This document shows positions 10,930 to 22,179 of a stretch of 64,000 bases of DNA, one piece after another. A model generated the notes under the pieces. It searched no databases, had not been told where the DNA came from, and saw nothing but the letters and a program-made list of their open reading frames with translations. The translations under genes and the position numbers were made by a program. Positions within the stretch are counted from its first letter, which is position 1; each line of letters opens with the position of its first letter. Origin of the DNA: Mesocentrotus franciscanus (lineage: Eukaryota; Echinodermata; Echinoidea; Camarodonta; Strongylocentrotidae); assembly GCA_037976565.1 (NCBI GenBank), contig CP137686.1, forward strand, positions 3,452,019 through 3,516,018, written 5' to 3'.

Positions 10930-11720
10930 GTAAGTTACTACTAGAATAATAATAATACCTGTTTTTTATATAGCGCTTTACCATTAACTGATTAACTGAT
11001 TAAATCTCAGAGTACGATATAATTATGATGGAGATACTTCTATCGAAAATAATATCGCTAGAGATATTCGTTTGTCTCGCAATACTTGAGATACTTCTAT
11101 TTAACATTAATTACTTAAAGAAAAAGAAAAATCAAGTGTCTTTTCTTCCACTATTATTAATACTGATGTTTACCTTATTAAAGAATACCGGTATGAATAT
11201 GGTAAAAAATAACAAGATTATAAAGCCACTGTAACAGGGATATTACGTACAATAAATATTAAGAGTCAGTTTCTCTGTTTACAGGTTTAATACTCAATAT
11301 GAAATCAAATCGTGATTTTGTTTCTTTATCAAAATCTCTTGGAAGAGGTGCATTCACATAATAGTATAATCTTTCGAGCAAACTATCTTCTTATTTTATC
11401 TCACATTCTTTATCCTTATCCTTCACCTTTCCCTTCGCTCTTACCTTTTTTCTTCTTCATGCGATTGGGGAGTACGCCACTGTGCAATGATATTTTTGAT
11501 ATTTGAAAAACGTATTATTAATCAATGAGAATAATTTTGAAATGGTATATGCAGTTGGTCTTGCAAATTTGGTAGTAGAATTGTCTTGTGTGTTGTGATG
11601 AAATGTCATAACGTTAAAATTCTTTACTATGTAAAAATAAATGCAATAACCTATATGTATCATCGTATTCATATTTTAATAGTGTTCTTTTCCTTTCTTT
11701 ATTTCCCCATTTTTTATCAG

Positions 11721-11794
11721 GTGGAAGTAAGTCTAAGGAGGAGGCTAGGCTGGCCCTAGAGAAGCAGCATCGAAACAATAAATATGAAAAGATG
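11721..11794 (+). CDS. EPSTI1-like cassette exon 4, cassette 1 (copy A)
   Basis: A 74-bp exon with acceptor CCCCATTTTTTATCAG and donor GATG/GTAAGAAAA, phase 1 in and 0 out. It encodes GGSKSKEEARLALEKQ followed by HRNNKYEKM. This corresponds to the GGSxSExE...KY stretch of vertebrate EPSTI1, the start of the coiled coil. Exon 7 at 10877 ends in phase 1, so the two join in frame. The preceding intron lacks exon 3, which gene B has. Confidence 0.75.
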
Positions 11795-12057
11795 GTAAGA
11801 AAAATCGATTTACATTCCTAGGTCTCGGGTTTATATTTAATGTTATCGCTGTAGTTTTGAGTGTTAGTAACAAGATTGCATTTCAATAAGAGAGTAATAA
11901 ACAATTATTCTCAAGAGTTTCTTCTATTACCCTAAATATACACATCGCTCGTGCACCTGCTGAAGCCGCCAAGTCTGACCAGGCTACTATTACCCCCTCC
12001 TTTCGTCAGTTAGATTTTGTCGGGGTCAGTGTCTTCTTTGTTGCTTGTTGATAGATT

Positions 12058-12058
<1 letters not shown>

Positions 12059-12114
<56 letters not shown>

Positions 12115-12135
12115 TATTATTATTATTATTATAAT
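12059..12135. repeat. (TAA)n/(ATT)n microsatellite
   Basis: A run of TAA units is followed by ATT units in the intron after cassette-1 exon 4. The paralogous intron has the same microsatellite at about 19364-19443. Confidence 0.95.
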
Positions 12136-12289
12136 ATATTACATTTATCAAGCGCTAATACAATGTTCCGAAGCGCTTAACAAAAATACAAAGTAATGTT
12201 AACCTAAAACAATATTATATATGATACATAATTCTAGTAAGTAACAATTTCCTAATAACAGTTATATAATAATAATCATTATTATTATT

Positions 12290-12560
12290 AATCTTTACAT
12301 AGCGCTCTATAAATTAACAAACGAAATATAATTACATTACGTATTGAACAGATAAGTTTTAATTTACTCTTGAAGATTTCTAAAGTTCGGGACTCACGTA
12401 TTTCATGGGGAAGTTTGTTCCAAAGTTGGGGAGCACAAACAGAAAAGGCACGATCGCCACAGCAGGTGTGGGTGGGAGGGCCTGGGTCTAAATGGAGATG
12501 TGCTGTGGACAATGATCGGAGACGAATAGATGAAGTATGAGATTTAGGAGTGATAGATTT
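12290..12560 (-). mobile_element. LINE 3' fragment (C-terminal ORF2)
   Basis: The minus strand encodes a peptide with RAFSVCAPQLWNKLPHEIR and then TLEIFKSKLK, the signature of the C-terminus of non-LTR retrotransposon ORF2 (W-x-x-LP...F...LK). A decayed copy occupies the same place in the duplicated intron (about 19600-19795), so this insertion predates the cassette duplication. Confidence 0.75.
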
Positions 12561-12562
12561 TG

Positions 12563-13666
12563 ATATATTTGATTTTGATTTGATTTGATTTTCTTCTGTA
12601 TTCATATAAGTACATAGTTTTTCGATAACACTAATAATATTAGTACAATAAGTATTTTTCTGACAATGAATCATAAATAAGCAAATATATCTTACAATTG
12701 TTATTTTCAAAAACGAAATGATAAACTGTCATAAATACTAAACTTCCTCAAAAATTATAAAATCATTTGCGGAAGAAGGACTGTCATTGTAAGCAGATTG
12801 CTTGATAATACGACAGCCCCAGACAAAACTCATGAAATAGATTAGCACATTTATTAAGCAGAACGATTAGGTGATTGAAAATACAAATTTTAATGACGGC
12901 GATATTGATAATGCAGATGAGGATGATGATGAAGATGATGATGAAGATGAAGATGATGATGACGATGATGATAATGATTTGAATGAAAGAAGAGATGACA
13001 TTATGATAAAGACTGAAGAGTTGACACAGAAATTTTACCTTGAATATTCTGATAATAGCACCGTTTTAACTTTGGCCTTAAATGAGTAGAGGGAGCAACA
13101 TGATTTAATAAATTCTGGGAGAGAGTTCCATAGGTCTGGACCATGGTGTCTTATGGATCTATGGGCAATAAGTAATTTTGGGTTAATGACTAGATGAAAA
13201 TTTGAGGAATTACGGGTAGGGTAAGAGTGAATGGCTTTATTTATAGTATAAAAGCTTTGAAATGAAAGAGGGGGCATATTATTTAAATACTTAAACATGA
13301 TCAGTAAACTTTGTAGCGAATTAATGTCGAATACTGTGGAACTCCACATTTGGTAGGCAGGAAATTAAAAAACATCATTATACACTATATATTGTTTTCT
13401 GTTAGATAAATAGCTCTCAAAGACTCAAACCATGACAATGCAACTCCACGAATTCCATAACAGTACATTCTTTCAGTAAAATTTGGTGGTCAAGGGTGTC
13501 ATGGCTTTTGATAAGTCCATAAGTACTCCTATTTCATGTTCTTAATTGGCCATAACATTCGTTATTGTATCATATATACTTGTACTAAAGCTTGGTCGGT
13601 TCAATGTCCTTTTCTGAAACCATATTGATTTTGATTTAGGAAATGAAAAGTATCTAAAAACTTATA
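12563..13666 (-). mobile_element. Second truncated LINE, only in cassette 1
   Basis: On the minus strand, 13349-13035 encodes a LINE C-terminal stretch (HGPDLWNSLPEFIKSC). Upstream, near 13500-13640, is a degraded reverse-transcriptase stretch with an LMDLSKA-like motif. In the paralogous intron, AGATTTTGATATA runs directly into ATATGATAGCTGAAC, so the element is absent there. An acidic, GAT-rich microsatellite (about 12905-12980) is embedded. Confidence 0.65.
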
Positions 13667-14240
13667 TGATAGCTGAACGAGGGTATTAAAAGGAAGCACT
13701 CCTCCATGCACCCCCACTTAATGAAATTGTGTTTAGATAGGTTGAGAGGATAGAGTACTATTAAGTGGCAGGGGGAGAAGCAACTTAGCCTACTTTAATA
13801 CTCCAGCCACAGTATAGCACACTTTTATTGACGGGAGAGAAACATCACGTTTCTAGAAGACAGACTTTCATGAACATGGGTTAAAGTAATGCTCCGGCAA
13901 CATTTGCTTCGAGCTTTATTTCATCAAAGATACTTGTAGATCTTCAGGTTAGTTGTTGCAATTTCGGTTTTTAGTGAGGTAAAGTGTTTGGTCCAGGGAT
14001 GAGGTTAGGATTTTGTTTAGCGTATAGGAACGACAAAAGTGCAATTGTCACCGGACCACGAGTCAAAGAACCAAAATAATGTGACAAAATCTTTGCGTCA
14101 ACAGGTGAACAGTGCAAAGATGCTATTGATGTTCAATGTGATATATCACATTTGTCAGACTTTATCCTGTTGTACATACAGTGATTATTAAAACTTCCAA
14201 CCATGTGGTTTTAGTAATGTTCTTTTTTCCCCCCAAATAG

Positions 14241-14324
14241 CTGAAGAAAAAACAACAGCAGAGAGAAAAGAGGGAGAGAGAAGATAAGAAATATGAAGAA
14301 AAGAAAGCCAGAGCTAGACAAACG
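14241..14324 (+). CDS. EPSTI1-like cassette exon 5, cassette 1
   Basis: An 84-bp exon, phase 0 in and out, with acceptor TTTTTTCCCCCCAAATAG and donor ACG/GTAAGAATT. It encodes 28 highly charged residues starting LKKKQQQREKREREDK and ending KARARQT, a coiled-coil segment. It is homologous to 20372-20455 and 43763-43846. Confidence 0.8.
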
Positions 14325-14617
14325 GTAAGAATTATCAGTTAATTGGAGCTTGACAAGTTTGTTTTTCTACTAAATCCTTGGGCATAAATCATTTATTTGT
14401 AGTTTTTTTCACATTCAGTGTATATTTTTATAGCTCAAGTACAGTTTTGAGGAGCTAAATAAAATTAGAAAGAAACATTTTAAATATATATGCTTATGTT
14501 TTTCTTCTTGTAATGCTTGTATAAAAAAGTATATATATATGTACGAGATCATTTAGCACTCTATCCATGATAGAATTGTAATGTAAATATCTGCAAGGAA
14601 TGCTAGATAACAGCTAT

Positions 14618-14618
14618 A

Positions 14619-14651
<33 letters not shown>

Positions 14652-16085
14652 TTTATTTCCGTATAAAAACATAATAACAATGAGATACGGTGGATTCCCC
14701 ACATTCAGCTTACCCGACATGGGAAAGCTGGTCTTCCGTGGGGTCCGGAACAAGTACATAAACAAAACAAAATATAAACAACAGTAAATAAATTGTCAAA
14801 GAAAAACATTAAATAAACATCAAGTGATCATAACAAGATAAGGAGGGGGACCATGCGCTACAGTTCTGCTATCTTAGATTTGAATATATTAATACTATAG
14901 GGGACGATTTGATATGAGGAGGAAGTGATCTTTTGAGGTAATTTGTTCTAGGTTTGGGTAATTTTATTTTAGCTCCAATTCGGGAAGGGTAGGAATAGGT
15001 TATCAACTCAAATTCATTTCTTTTATATTCAGGGGTTAGATTATTCATAATTTTATACATAAGGGCAAGGGAAGGATGATTTCTTCTTTTTTCCAAGAGT
15101 TGCCAATTAAGAGCATTGTGCATTTCCAAAACAGAGACATGAGATTCAGGTTTTATTTGAAGTATAATACTCCCTGCCATATTTTGTATTTTTTGGAGGC
15201 GATCTGTATATTTCCTGAAAGCTGCACTGGAAATAACATCACCATAATCAAATTACGGAAGGATCAGTGAGCTATATATTAATTTCAGTACCGATTCACT
15301 TACTAGTAGGAATCGCCTTAGTCTTCATAGAAAGCCTACCATTTGACCAATTTTCGTCAACATATTTTCTATATGTAAATTCCAGTTCCAACTAAGACGC
15401 CAAGGTACTTGACATGATGAACTTAATCTATTGAGATGTCATTCAATGAAACTCGGATGACATTCTGTTTAGATATCGAGTGGTTGTTTCCAATGAGCAT
15501 ACAAATTGTTTTTGACAGTTGCCACTTAATTTGTTTTGGCACATCCAGTAATACATATTTTCTAAGTCAGAGTTCAAAGCTAGTTCAATTCTATCTATAG
15601 AAGGATGTGAAAAATATAGAACAGTATCATCAGCATACAACTGAACATGACAGGTTTTGATACATTTTACTAAATCATTGATATATATGATGAAGAGCAG
15701 TGGCCCTAGGAGGGAACCTTGAGGCACACCACACTCAACGGATAATTCGAAAGAAAGTTCTGAATTAATAAGTGTCCTACTGACTCTGTCTGACAGGTTG
15801 CTTTTAAACCATTAACATGGAGTGCCAGAAATTCCTATGCTATTAAGTTTTGTATGAAGAATATCACAATTCACAGTGTCGAAGGCTTTTCTTAAGTCCA
15901 CAAATACAGCCCCCGTATACTCTTTCTTATCAGTTGCGTGGAGCCAGTCATCAGTTACTTTTAGGAGAGTGGTAACAGTTGAGTGACGTGGCCTGAAACC
16001 AGATTGCGCGGATGACAAATAGAAACTCCAGAACTTGCCTTTGGACAACCCGTTTTAGTGTTTTCGATACACACCTTTGTGAATT
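14618..16085 (-). mobile_element. 5'-truncated LINE inserted in cassette 1 intron
   Basis: Minus-strand order: reverse-transcriptase palm part 1 (16048-15812, with VFVDLRKAFDTVNCDIL), palm part 2 (15727-15443, with PQGSLLGPLLF and the YADD catalytic box), then the C-terminal ORF2 part (15180-14869, with LLEKRRNHPSLALMYKI). The 3' end is a (CTA)n tail at about 14618-14650. Frame breaks show it is dead. Cassette 2 has an empty site: AACAGCTAT joins ACACTCCCCTAAG directly. Confidence 0.85.
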
Positions 16086-16441
16086 ACACTCCCCTAGGAT
16101 AGGACCCTTCTACCTTAATGGCTCCCACCACATAAATCACAGCACTGTGCTCGGAGACAGTAGTGTATGTACACACAGTTCTCATAGGCTTTACACGTGT
16201 GTAGTGCAGGTTGCTGATGTTAGAATTTACATCCCAGGATGGGTATCTGCATTATTTTCTACCTCTCGTTTGTTTGATAAATCACTTGAGGAGGAAAAAA
16301 CACTTCACAGCAGTTTAGTATTATCACTATCTTCCTATTCATCATCTAAACCAAAGAAATCTTACAAAAAGATTTGGGGGGGGGGGTTTACCAAAACTTT
16401 ACTTGACCTTTAAATTACGAATATTGACATCGTTTTTTCAG

Positions 16442-16515
16442 GCTGAAGAAAACGAACGAATAAGAAAGGAGAGAGAAGTTAAAGTCTTAAGAGATGTTGC
16501 AGATGAACATGCCAG
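16442..16515 (+). CDS. EPSTI1-like cassette exon 6, cassette 1
   Basis: A 74-bp exon, phase 0 in and 2 out, with acceptor CGTTTTTTCAG and donor CCAG/GTGAGT. It encodes AEENERIRKEREVKVLRD followed by VADEHA, continuing the charged coiled coil. The frame is intact, unlike the gene B counterpart at 44070. Confidence 0.8.
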
Positions 16516-17225
16516 GTGAGTTGCTCCCCCCTCCCCCTCTTCCTCTTTGTGGAAAACAAATAGATGCTTCAATTTTTTGTTTTTAATACCTTACACATTG
16601 TTTGACACCAAGCAAAGAAGCTGTCGACCATTGGTTATTACATGGTGTGAAAAATATTTGTGCTTTGTGGAACCAATGCCTCAATCTCAAAATCAAACCA
16701 TACAATGTGAACAGAACTTCAAATAAAATGATAGTCCAGATATTACAAATTCTTTTTGTATGTTTTGGACAAATTGACACGTTTTTTAACCATTTTAGGG
16801 ACAAGTATATTCTAGAGTTCAAATATTCTAGCCGGAGAAAAGAGAAAATGCTTTAAATTCTGTGATTTCAATGCTTCCGAACTGAAAACAGAGAAGTAAA
16901 GATGCATTATATAAATCTTACTTTTTCTATGCTTCTTCTTATGTTCTTCTCATGTGATGGATAACAGCACATTACAAGATTTCAAATTTGATATTAATTA
17001 ATTATTATTTTTTTTAAATATAAATTTCATTGTTCTCCAATTTATTTGTATTGATGAAAATAAGAAGAAGCCTAAATCACAAATACTGAAGATGTCTTCT
17101 CCCGAAGCAATTAGGGGAACAGCTACAGGGTATTCAGTTCTATTTTCGTTAGAATTTGAGGACATGTTTGTTTGTTTTTATTTTGTCAATCTTATTCTGT
17201 TCATATCACATTTTGTTTTTTGTAG

Positions 17226-17278
17226 AACTAATGATGGATTCTTAAGAAGGTTCGAGGCAGGAATGACACCTCCACAGA
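17226..17278 (+). CDS. EPSTI1-like cassette exon 7, cassette 1
   Basis: A 53-bp exon, phase 2 in and 1 out, encoding TNDGFLRRFEAGMTPPQ. This matches the short conserved VNxAFLDRLQ-type motif that ends the coiled coil in vertebrate EPSTI1. The downstream intron (17330-17670) is homologous to gene B intron 7. Homology stops before a CUE exon is reached, so this copy has no terminal exon. Confidence 0.8.
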
Positions 17279-17679
17279 GTAAGTTACTACTACAATAACA
17301 TAATGATAAAACCTGTTTTTTATCGCGCTTTACCATTCACTGACCAAAGCGCATACAGTATTAATATTACCCAGGCCACTGGATTCAATTACTATTAAGG
17401 TTTGGGTTGCATTACTGCAGGGTCTTTAGGTTAGGTTAAAGGTTAGGGCTAGGTAGAGTGTTAGCATCTTTTTACTACCCATAATTTATACTGGATACAT
17501 GCTTCAACTTATTAACACATTACTTGCTCACCTCGCCTCTCTGCACGGTCTCTCGTTTGCCACAAGTGCGATTTTCACAGAACAATAGGCACCAATTGAC
17601 AGAAGGCTTGCTTTATGCAACACAATGGCTTTGCAAAATTACTCCTTTCTGGTATTGAATAGCTCCATGAATCGCTCTG

Positions 17680-18655
17680 TCTCTTTTCCCGTATGTCTTT
17701 TATCTGTTACACCTATCTCCATTTCTTTTTCTTCTCTGCTGTACACTACATTAAGGACGCAGCTCTGACCAACGCGAAGCATTTTTTGATAATTTTACCG
17801 AAAAATAGGTATTACATGTATCATGGAAATATGAGTTTTTACAGGTAACATCTTTCAATGTCAATTCATGTCATTTCAGTGTATTTATTTGTCCAAGATC
17901 ATTCAACATGGATATTTGGTTAGCTCACATGTAAAATAAAGGCTCAGACAAAGTTTACAAGGAACAGAAATATGATACAAAAACATGGATACATTTTGGT
18001 GATGACGAAATAATAGTCATACATAATAATGATTCGCGTTTGGTTATGACTTCTTTAGTTTCCTTAAATTACGTAATTTAACTGTCTTTATGCATATTTA
18101 TAAATAAAAATGTATTTACCACTATACACATGGAAAAGTAAACTTTTAAACTGAATTGAAGTATAGCGGAATAATTCTGATAAATTTAAAATATAAATAC
18201 TGAATTATATGGGCAATTGATTATCGTGTACCACACCGTAATAATTACTTTCATTCAATATTCATTTTACTCATTTCTTAATAAAACATAATATTAAAGA
18301 AAAAAACAGAAACGCACATAGAAAATTAAGCTTTAAACTGAATTGAAGTATATCGGAATAAATCTGATAGATTGAAAATATAAATAATGAATTATATGGG
18401 CAATTGATTATCGTGTACCACGCCGTAATAATTACTTTCATTCAATATTCATTTTACTCATTTCCTAATAAAACATAATATTAAAGAAAAAAACAGAAAC
18501 GCTGGGTAACAAAACGCATTATATTTGGTTACATGCCATGATTGAATTCGGAGCAATTGTGTTTGTAAATCACTAAGTCCTAAATCTGAGTTACCTCAAT
18601 CTGAGAAACTCCTAGAAAGAAAATAACGGAAAAGTCAATAGAAAGTCAATAAGAT
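17680..18655. repeat. Intron DNA with a 187-bp tandem duplication
   Basis: Sequence at about 18125-18312 repeats at about 18314-18500 with only small differences; shared blocks include CTGAATTGAAGTATA and TGGGCAATTGATTATCG. No exon is recognised between the cassettes here. Confidence 0.8.
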
Positions 18656-19028
18656 CATACGCTAGTAAACAGCTTTTTCCTTATCCTTATCCTTCATCTT
18701 TCCCTCGCTCTGACTTTTTTTCTTCTTCATGCAATTTGGGAGCATGTGCCCCATCCACCTCCCATAGCTTCGCCACTGTGCAATGATATTTTTGATATTT
18801 GAAAAACGTATAAACGAGAATAATTTTGAAATGGTATATGCAGTTGGTCTTGCAATCTTGGTAGTAAAATTGTCTTGTGTTGTAACCGGGGTGGGGGTGG
18901 GGTGATGAAATGTCATAACGTTTAAATTCTTTGCTATGTAAACAAACATACAATATCCTTCTATGTAGCATCGTATTCACATTTAAAAAGTGTTCTTTTC
19001 TCTTTTTATTTCCCCATTTTTTTATCAG

Positions 19029-19102
19029 GTGGAAGTAAGTTTGAGGAGGAGGCTAGGCTGGCGCCAGAGAAGCAGCATCGAACCAAGAAATATGAACAAA
19101 TC
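19029..19102 (+). CDS. EPSTI1-like cassette exon 4, cassette 2
   Basis: A 74-bp exon, phase 1 in and 0 out, encoding GGSKFEEEARLAPEKQ followed by HRTKKYEQI. Acceptor TTTTTTTATCAG and donor ATC/GTAAGAAAA are canonical. Relative to the other copies it has a proline in the predicted helix (LAPEK). Confidence 0.78.
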
Positions 19103-19363
19103 GTAAGAAAAATCGATTTACATTCCTTGGTCTCGGGATATATTTGATGTTATCGCTGTAATTTTGAGTGTTAGTAACAAGATTGCATTTTATAAGAGAG
19201 TAATAAACAATTATTCTCAAGAGTTTCTTCTATTACCCTAAATATACATATCGCTCGTGCATCTGCTGGAGCCGACAAGTTTGGCCAGGCTACTATTACC
19301 CCCTCCTTTCGTCAGTTAGATTTTGTCGGGGTCAGTGTCTTTTTTTGTTGCTTGTTGATAGAT

Positions 19364-19364
19364 T

Positions 19365-19406
<42 letters not shown>

Positions 19407-19445
19407 TATAATAATAACAATAATAATAATAATAATAATAATGAT
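19364..19445. repeat. (TAA)n microsatellite, paralogous copy
   Basis: This is the counterpart of 12059-12135 in the duplicated intron, with independent interruptions (TTATAATAATAACAA). Confidence 0.95.
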
Positions 19446-19599
19446 ATATTACATTTATCAAGCGCTTAATACAATGTTCCGAAGCTCTTAACTAAAATAG
19501 TTAATGTAATGTAATGTTAACCTACAATAATATTATACATGATACATAATTCTAATAACATTTCCTAATAACAATTTCCTAATAATAATAATGATTATT

Positions 19600-19850
19600 A
19601 TTAATCTTTACATAGCACTTTATAAATTAACAAACGTAATATAATTACATTACATATTGAATAATTGAACAGATAAGTTTTAAGTTTACTCTTGAAGGTT
19701 TTTAAAGTTATGGACTTACGTATTTCATGGTTTTCATGATTTTTAGGAGTGATAGATTTTGATATAAATATGATAGCTGAACAAGGGTAAAGGGAGTATT
19801 CCTCCACTCCTACAATCATAATTATATCAAAATCTATCACTCCTAAAAAT
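19600..19850 (-). mobile_element. Decayed LINE 3' fragment, paralogous copy
   Basis: The minus strand retains LKTFKSKLKTYLF, matching the fragment at 12290-12560. A short inverted repeat (TTTAGGAGTGATAGATTTTG near 19741 and its complement near 19825) was created beside it. Confidence 0.65.
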
Positions 19851-20371
19851 CATGAAACCCATGAAATTGTGTTTGGACAAGTTGTGACGAGAGAGTATAC
19901 TTTGTAGTGGCAGGGGAGAAACAACTTAGCCTACTTTAATACTCAAGCCACAGTATAGCACACTTTCATTGACGGGAGAGAAAGATCACGTTTCTGGAAG
20001 ACAGACCGTCTGAAGTTCATGAACATGGGTTAAAGTAATGCTCCGGCAACATTTGCTTCGAGCTTTATTTCTTCAAAGATACTTGTAGACCTTCAGGTTA
20101 GTTGTTGCAATTTCGGTTTTGGTTAGGTAAAGTGTTTGGTCCAAGGTTGAAGCTGAATTAGGAACGAGAAAAGTGCAATTGTCACCTAACCATGAGTCGA
20201 AGGACCAAAATAATATGGCGAAATCTTTGATCAACAGGTCCAGAGTGCAAAGATGCTATTGATGGTCAATGTGATTTTCACATTTGTCAGACTTTATCCT
20301 GTTGAACATGCAGTAATTATTAACTTTTTCAACCATGTGGTTTTAGTTTAGTGTTTTTTTTACCCAAACAG

Positions 20372-20455
20372 GAGAAGAGAGAAAAACAGCGGAGAGAAAA
20401 GAAGGAGAGAGAAGATAAAGAGCTACAAGAAATGAAAGCTAAAGCTAGACAAACA
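20372..20455 (+). CDS. EPSTI1-like cassette exon 5, cassette 2
   Basis: An 84-bp exon, phase 0 in and out, with acceptor TTTTTTTACCCAAACAG and donor ACA/GTAAGAATT. It encodes EKREKQRREKKEREDKEL and ends MKAKARQT. The N-terminal LKK of the other copies has become EKR through indel-free substitutions. Confidence 0.8.
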
Positions 20456-20789
20456 GTAAGAATTATCAGTTGATTGGAGCTTGACAAGTTTGTTTTTCTA
20501 TCGAATTCTTGGGCATAAATCATTTATTTGTAGTTTTTTCACATTCAGTGTATATAGTTTTATAGCTCATGTACAGTCTTGAGGAGCTAAAATGAAATTT
20601 GAAAGAAACATGTAAAATATAATATATGCTTATTTTGTTCTTGTAATGCTTGTATAAAAAAATATAAACATGTATATATATAAGAGATCATTTAGCACTG
20701 TATCAATGATATCCGGTGAATTGCAATGTAAATTTCTGCAAGTAATGCTAGATAACAGCTATACACTCCCCTAAGCTAGGATCCTTCTA

Positions 20790-21014
20790 TACACTCTAAA
20801 AAATCTAGTCAGATTTGAATAGATTACCGTATCAGCTAGAGGGACACTTAGTAGATTTTTAAAATGACTAGATTCTAGTAAAAATGACAAGAATTCTATT
20901 CAAGTATCACTAGAATTCTGGTCATTTTGACTAGAATCTAGTCATTTTAAAATAAAAACTAGTAAGTGTCCCTCTTAATCTATTCAAATCTGACTAGATT
21001 ATTTTTAGAGTTTA
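20790..21014. mobile_element. MITE inserted only in cassette 2
   Basis: The ends TACACTCTAAAAAATCTAGT and CTAGATTATTTTTAGAGTTTA (inverted) enclose a palindromic body with GACTAGATTCTAGT and GACTAGAATCTAGTC. Cassette 1 has an empty site, CCTTCTACC next to AATGGCTCCCACC (near 16108-16130). It was therefore inserted after the cassettes duplicated, probably with a TA target. Confidence 0.85.
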
Positions 21015-21341
21015 TCCCAATGGCTCCCACCACATTAATATCAGACAGTGTGTGTGTAGACTGTAGTGTATGTACACACAGTTCTCATAGGCTTTACACG
21101 TGTGTAGTGCAGGTTGCTGATGTTAGAATTTACATCCCAGGATGGGTATCTGCATTATTTTCTACCTCTCATTTGTTAGATAAATCACTTGAGGAGGAAA
21201 AAAAACTACTTCACAGCAGTTGAGTATTATCACTATCTTCCTATTCATCATCTAAAATCAGAGATGTCTTACAAAAGGATTGGAGGGGGGCTTACCAAAA
21301 CTTTACTTGACCTTTAAATTACAAAGATTTACTTTTTTCAG

Positions 21342-21415
21342 GCTGAAGAAAACGAACGAATAAGAAAGGAGAGAGAAGTTAAAGTCTTAAGAGATAATGC
21401 AGATAAACATGCCAG
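21342..21415 (+). CDS. EPSTI1-like cassette exon 6, cassette 2
   Basis: A 74-bp exon, phase 0 in and 2 out, encoding AEENERIRKEREVKVLRD followed by NADKHA. It differs from cassette 1 exon 6 by only two residues, indicating recent duplication or conversion. Acceptor TTTACTTTTTTCAG and donor CCAG/GTGAGT are intact. Confidence 0.8.
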
Positions 21416-22099
21416 GTGAGTTGCCCCCCTCCCCCTCTTCCTCTTTGTGGAAAACAAATAGATGCTTAAATTTTTTATTTTTAATACCTTACACATTGTT
21501 TGACACCAAGCAAAGAAACTGTTGACCATTGGTTATTACATGTACATGGTGTGAAAAATGTTTGTGCTTTGTGGAACCAATGCCTCAATCTCAAAATCAA
21601 ACCACACAATGTGAACAGAACTTTATATAAAATGATAGTCCAGACATTACAAGTTCTTGTTTTAGGGTTTTGGACAAATTGACACGTTTGTTCAACTATA
21701 TCATTATAGGGACATGTATATTCTTGAGTTCAAATACTCTAGCCGGAGAAAAGAGAAAATGCTTTAAATTCTGTGATTTCAATGCTTCCAAACTGTACAG
21801 AGAATTATAGATGCATTATATAAATCTTTACTTGTCTATGCTTGCCTAGCACATTACAAGATTCCAAATTAAATTTTTTTTTTTTTTTTTTAATTTCATT
21901 GTTCTCCAATTTATTTTTATTGATAAAAATAATTAAAAGACGAAAGCACAAATACAGAAGATGTCTTCTCCTGAAGCAATTAGGGGAGCAGCTACAGGGT
22001 ATTCAGTTCTATTTCGTTAGAATTGGAGGACATGTTTGTGTGTTTTTTTAAAACTTTTGTCAATCTTATTTTTTTCATATCACATTTTGTTTTTTGTAG

Positions 22100-22152
22100 A
22101 ACTAATGAGGGATTCCTAAGAAGGCTAGAGGCAGGTGTGACACTTCCACAGA
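22100..22152 (+). CDS. EPSTI1-like cassette exon 7, cassette 2
   Basis: A 53-bp exon, phase 2 in and 1 out, encoding TNEGFLRRLEAGVTLPQ, with acceptor TTTTGTTTTTTGTAG and donor A/GTAAGTTACT. It is the last recognisable exon of copy A. Its phase-1 end would fit exon 4 (42583) or exon 8 (46045) of gene B. Confidence 0.8.
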
Positions 22153-22179
22153 GTAAGTTACTTCTAAAATAATAATAAC

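Noticed and set aside
12871..13089. Acidic Asp-rich 72-residue open frame
   Set aside because: It is a GAT/GAC microsatellite inside a truncated LINE.
15443..16048. Host gene with reverse transcriptase domain
   Set aside because: Frame breaks, a (CTA)n 3' tail and an empty site in the paralogous intron show it is a dead LINE insertion.
16012..16413. 133-residue open frame whose second half recurs at 20966-21223
   Set aside because: The similarity between the two copies is explained by duplication of the whole intron. The frame is not bounded by splice sites and has no recognised motif.
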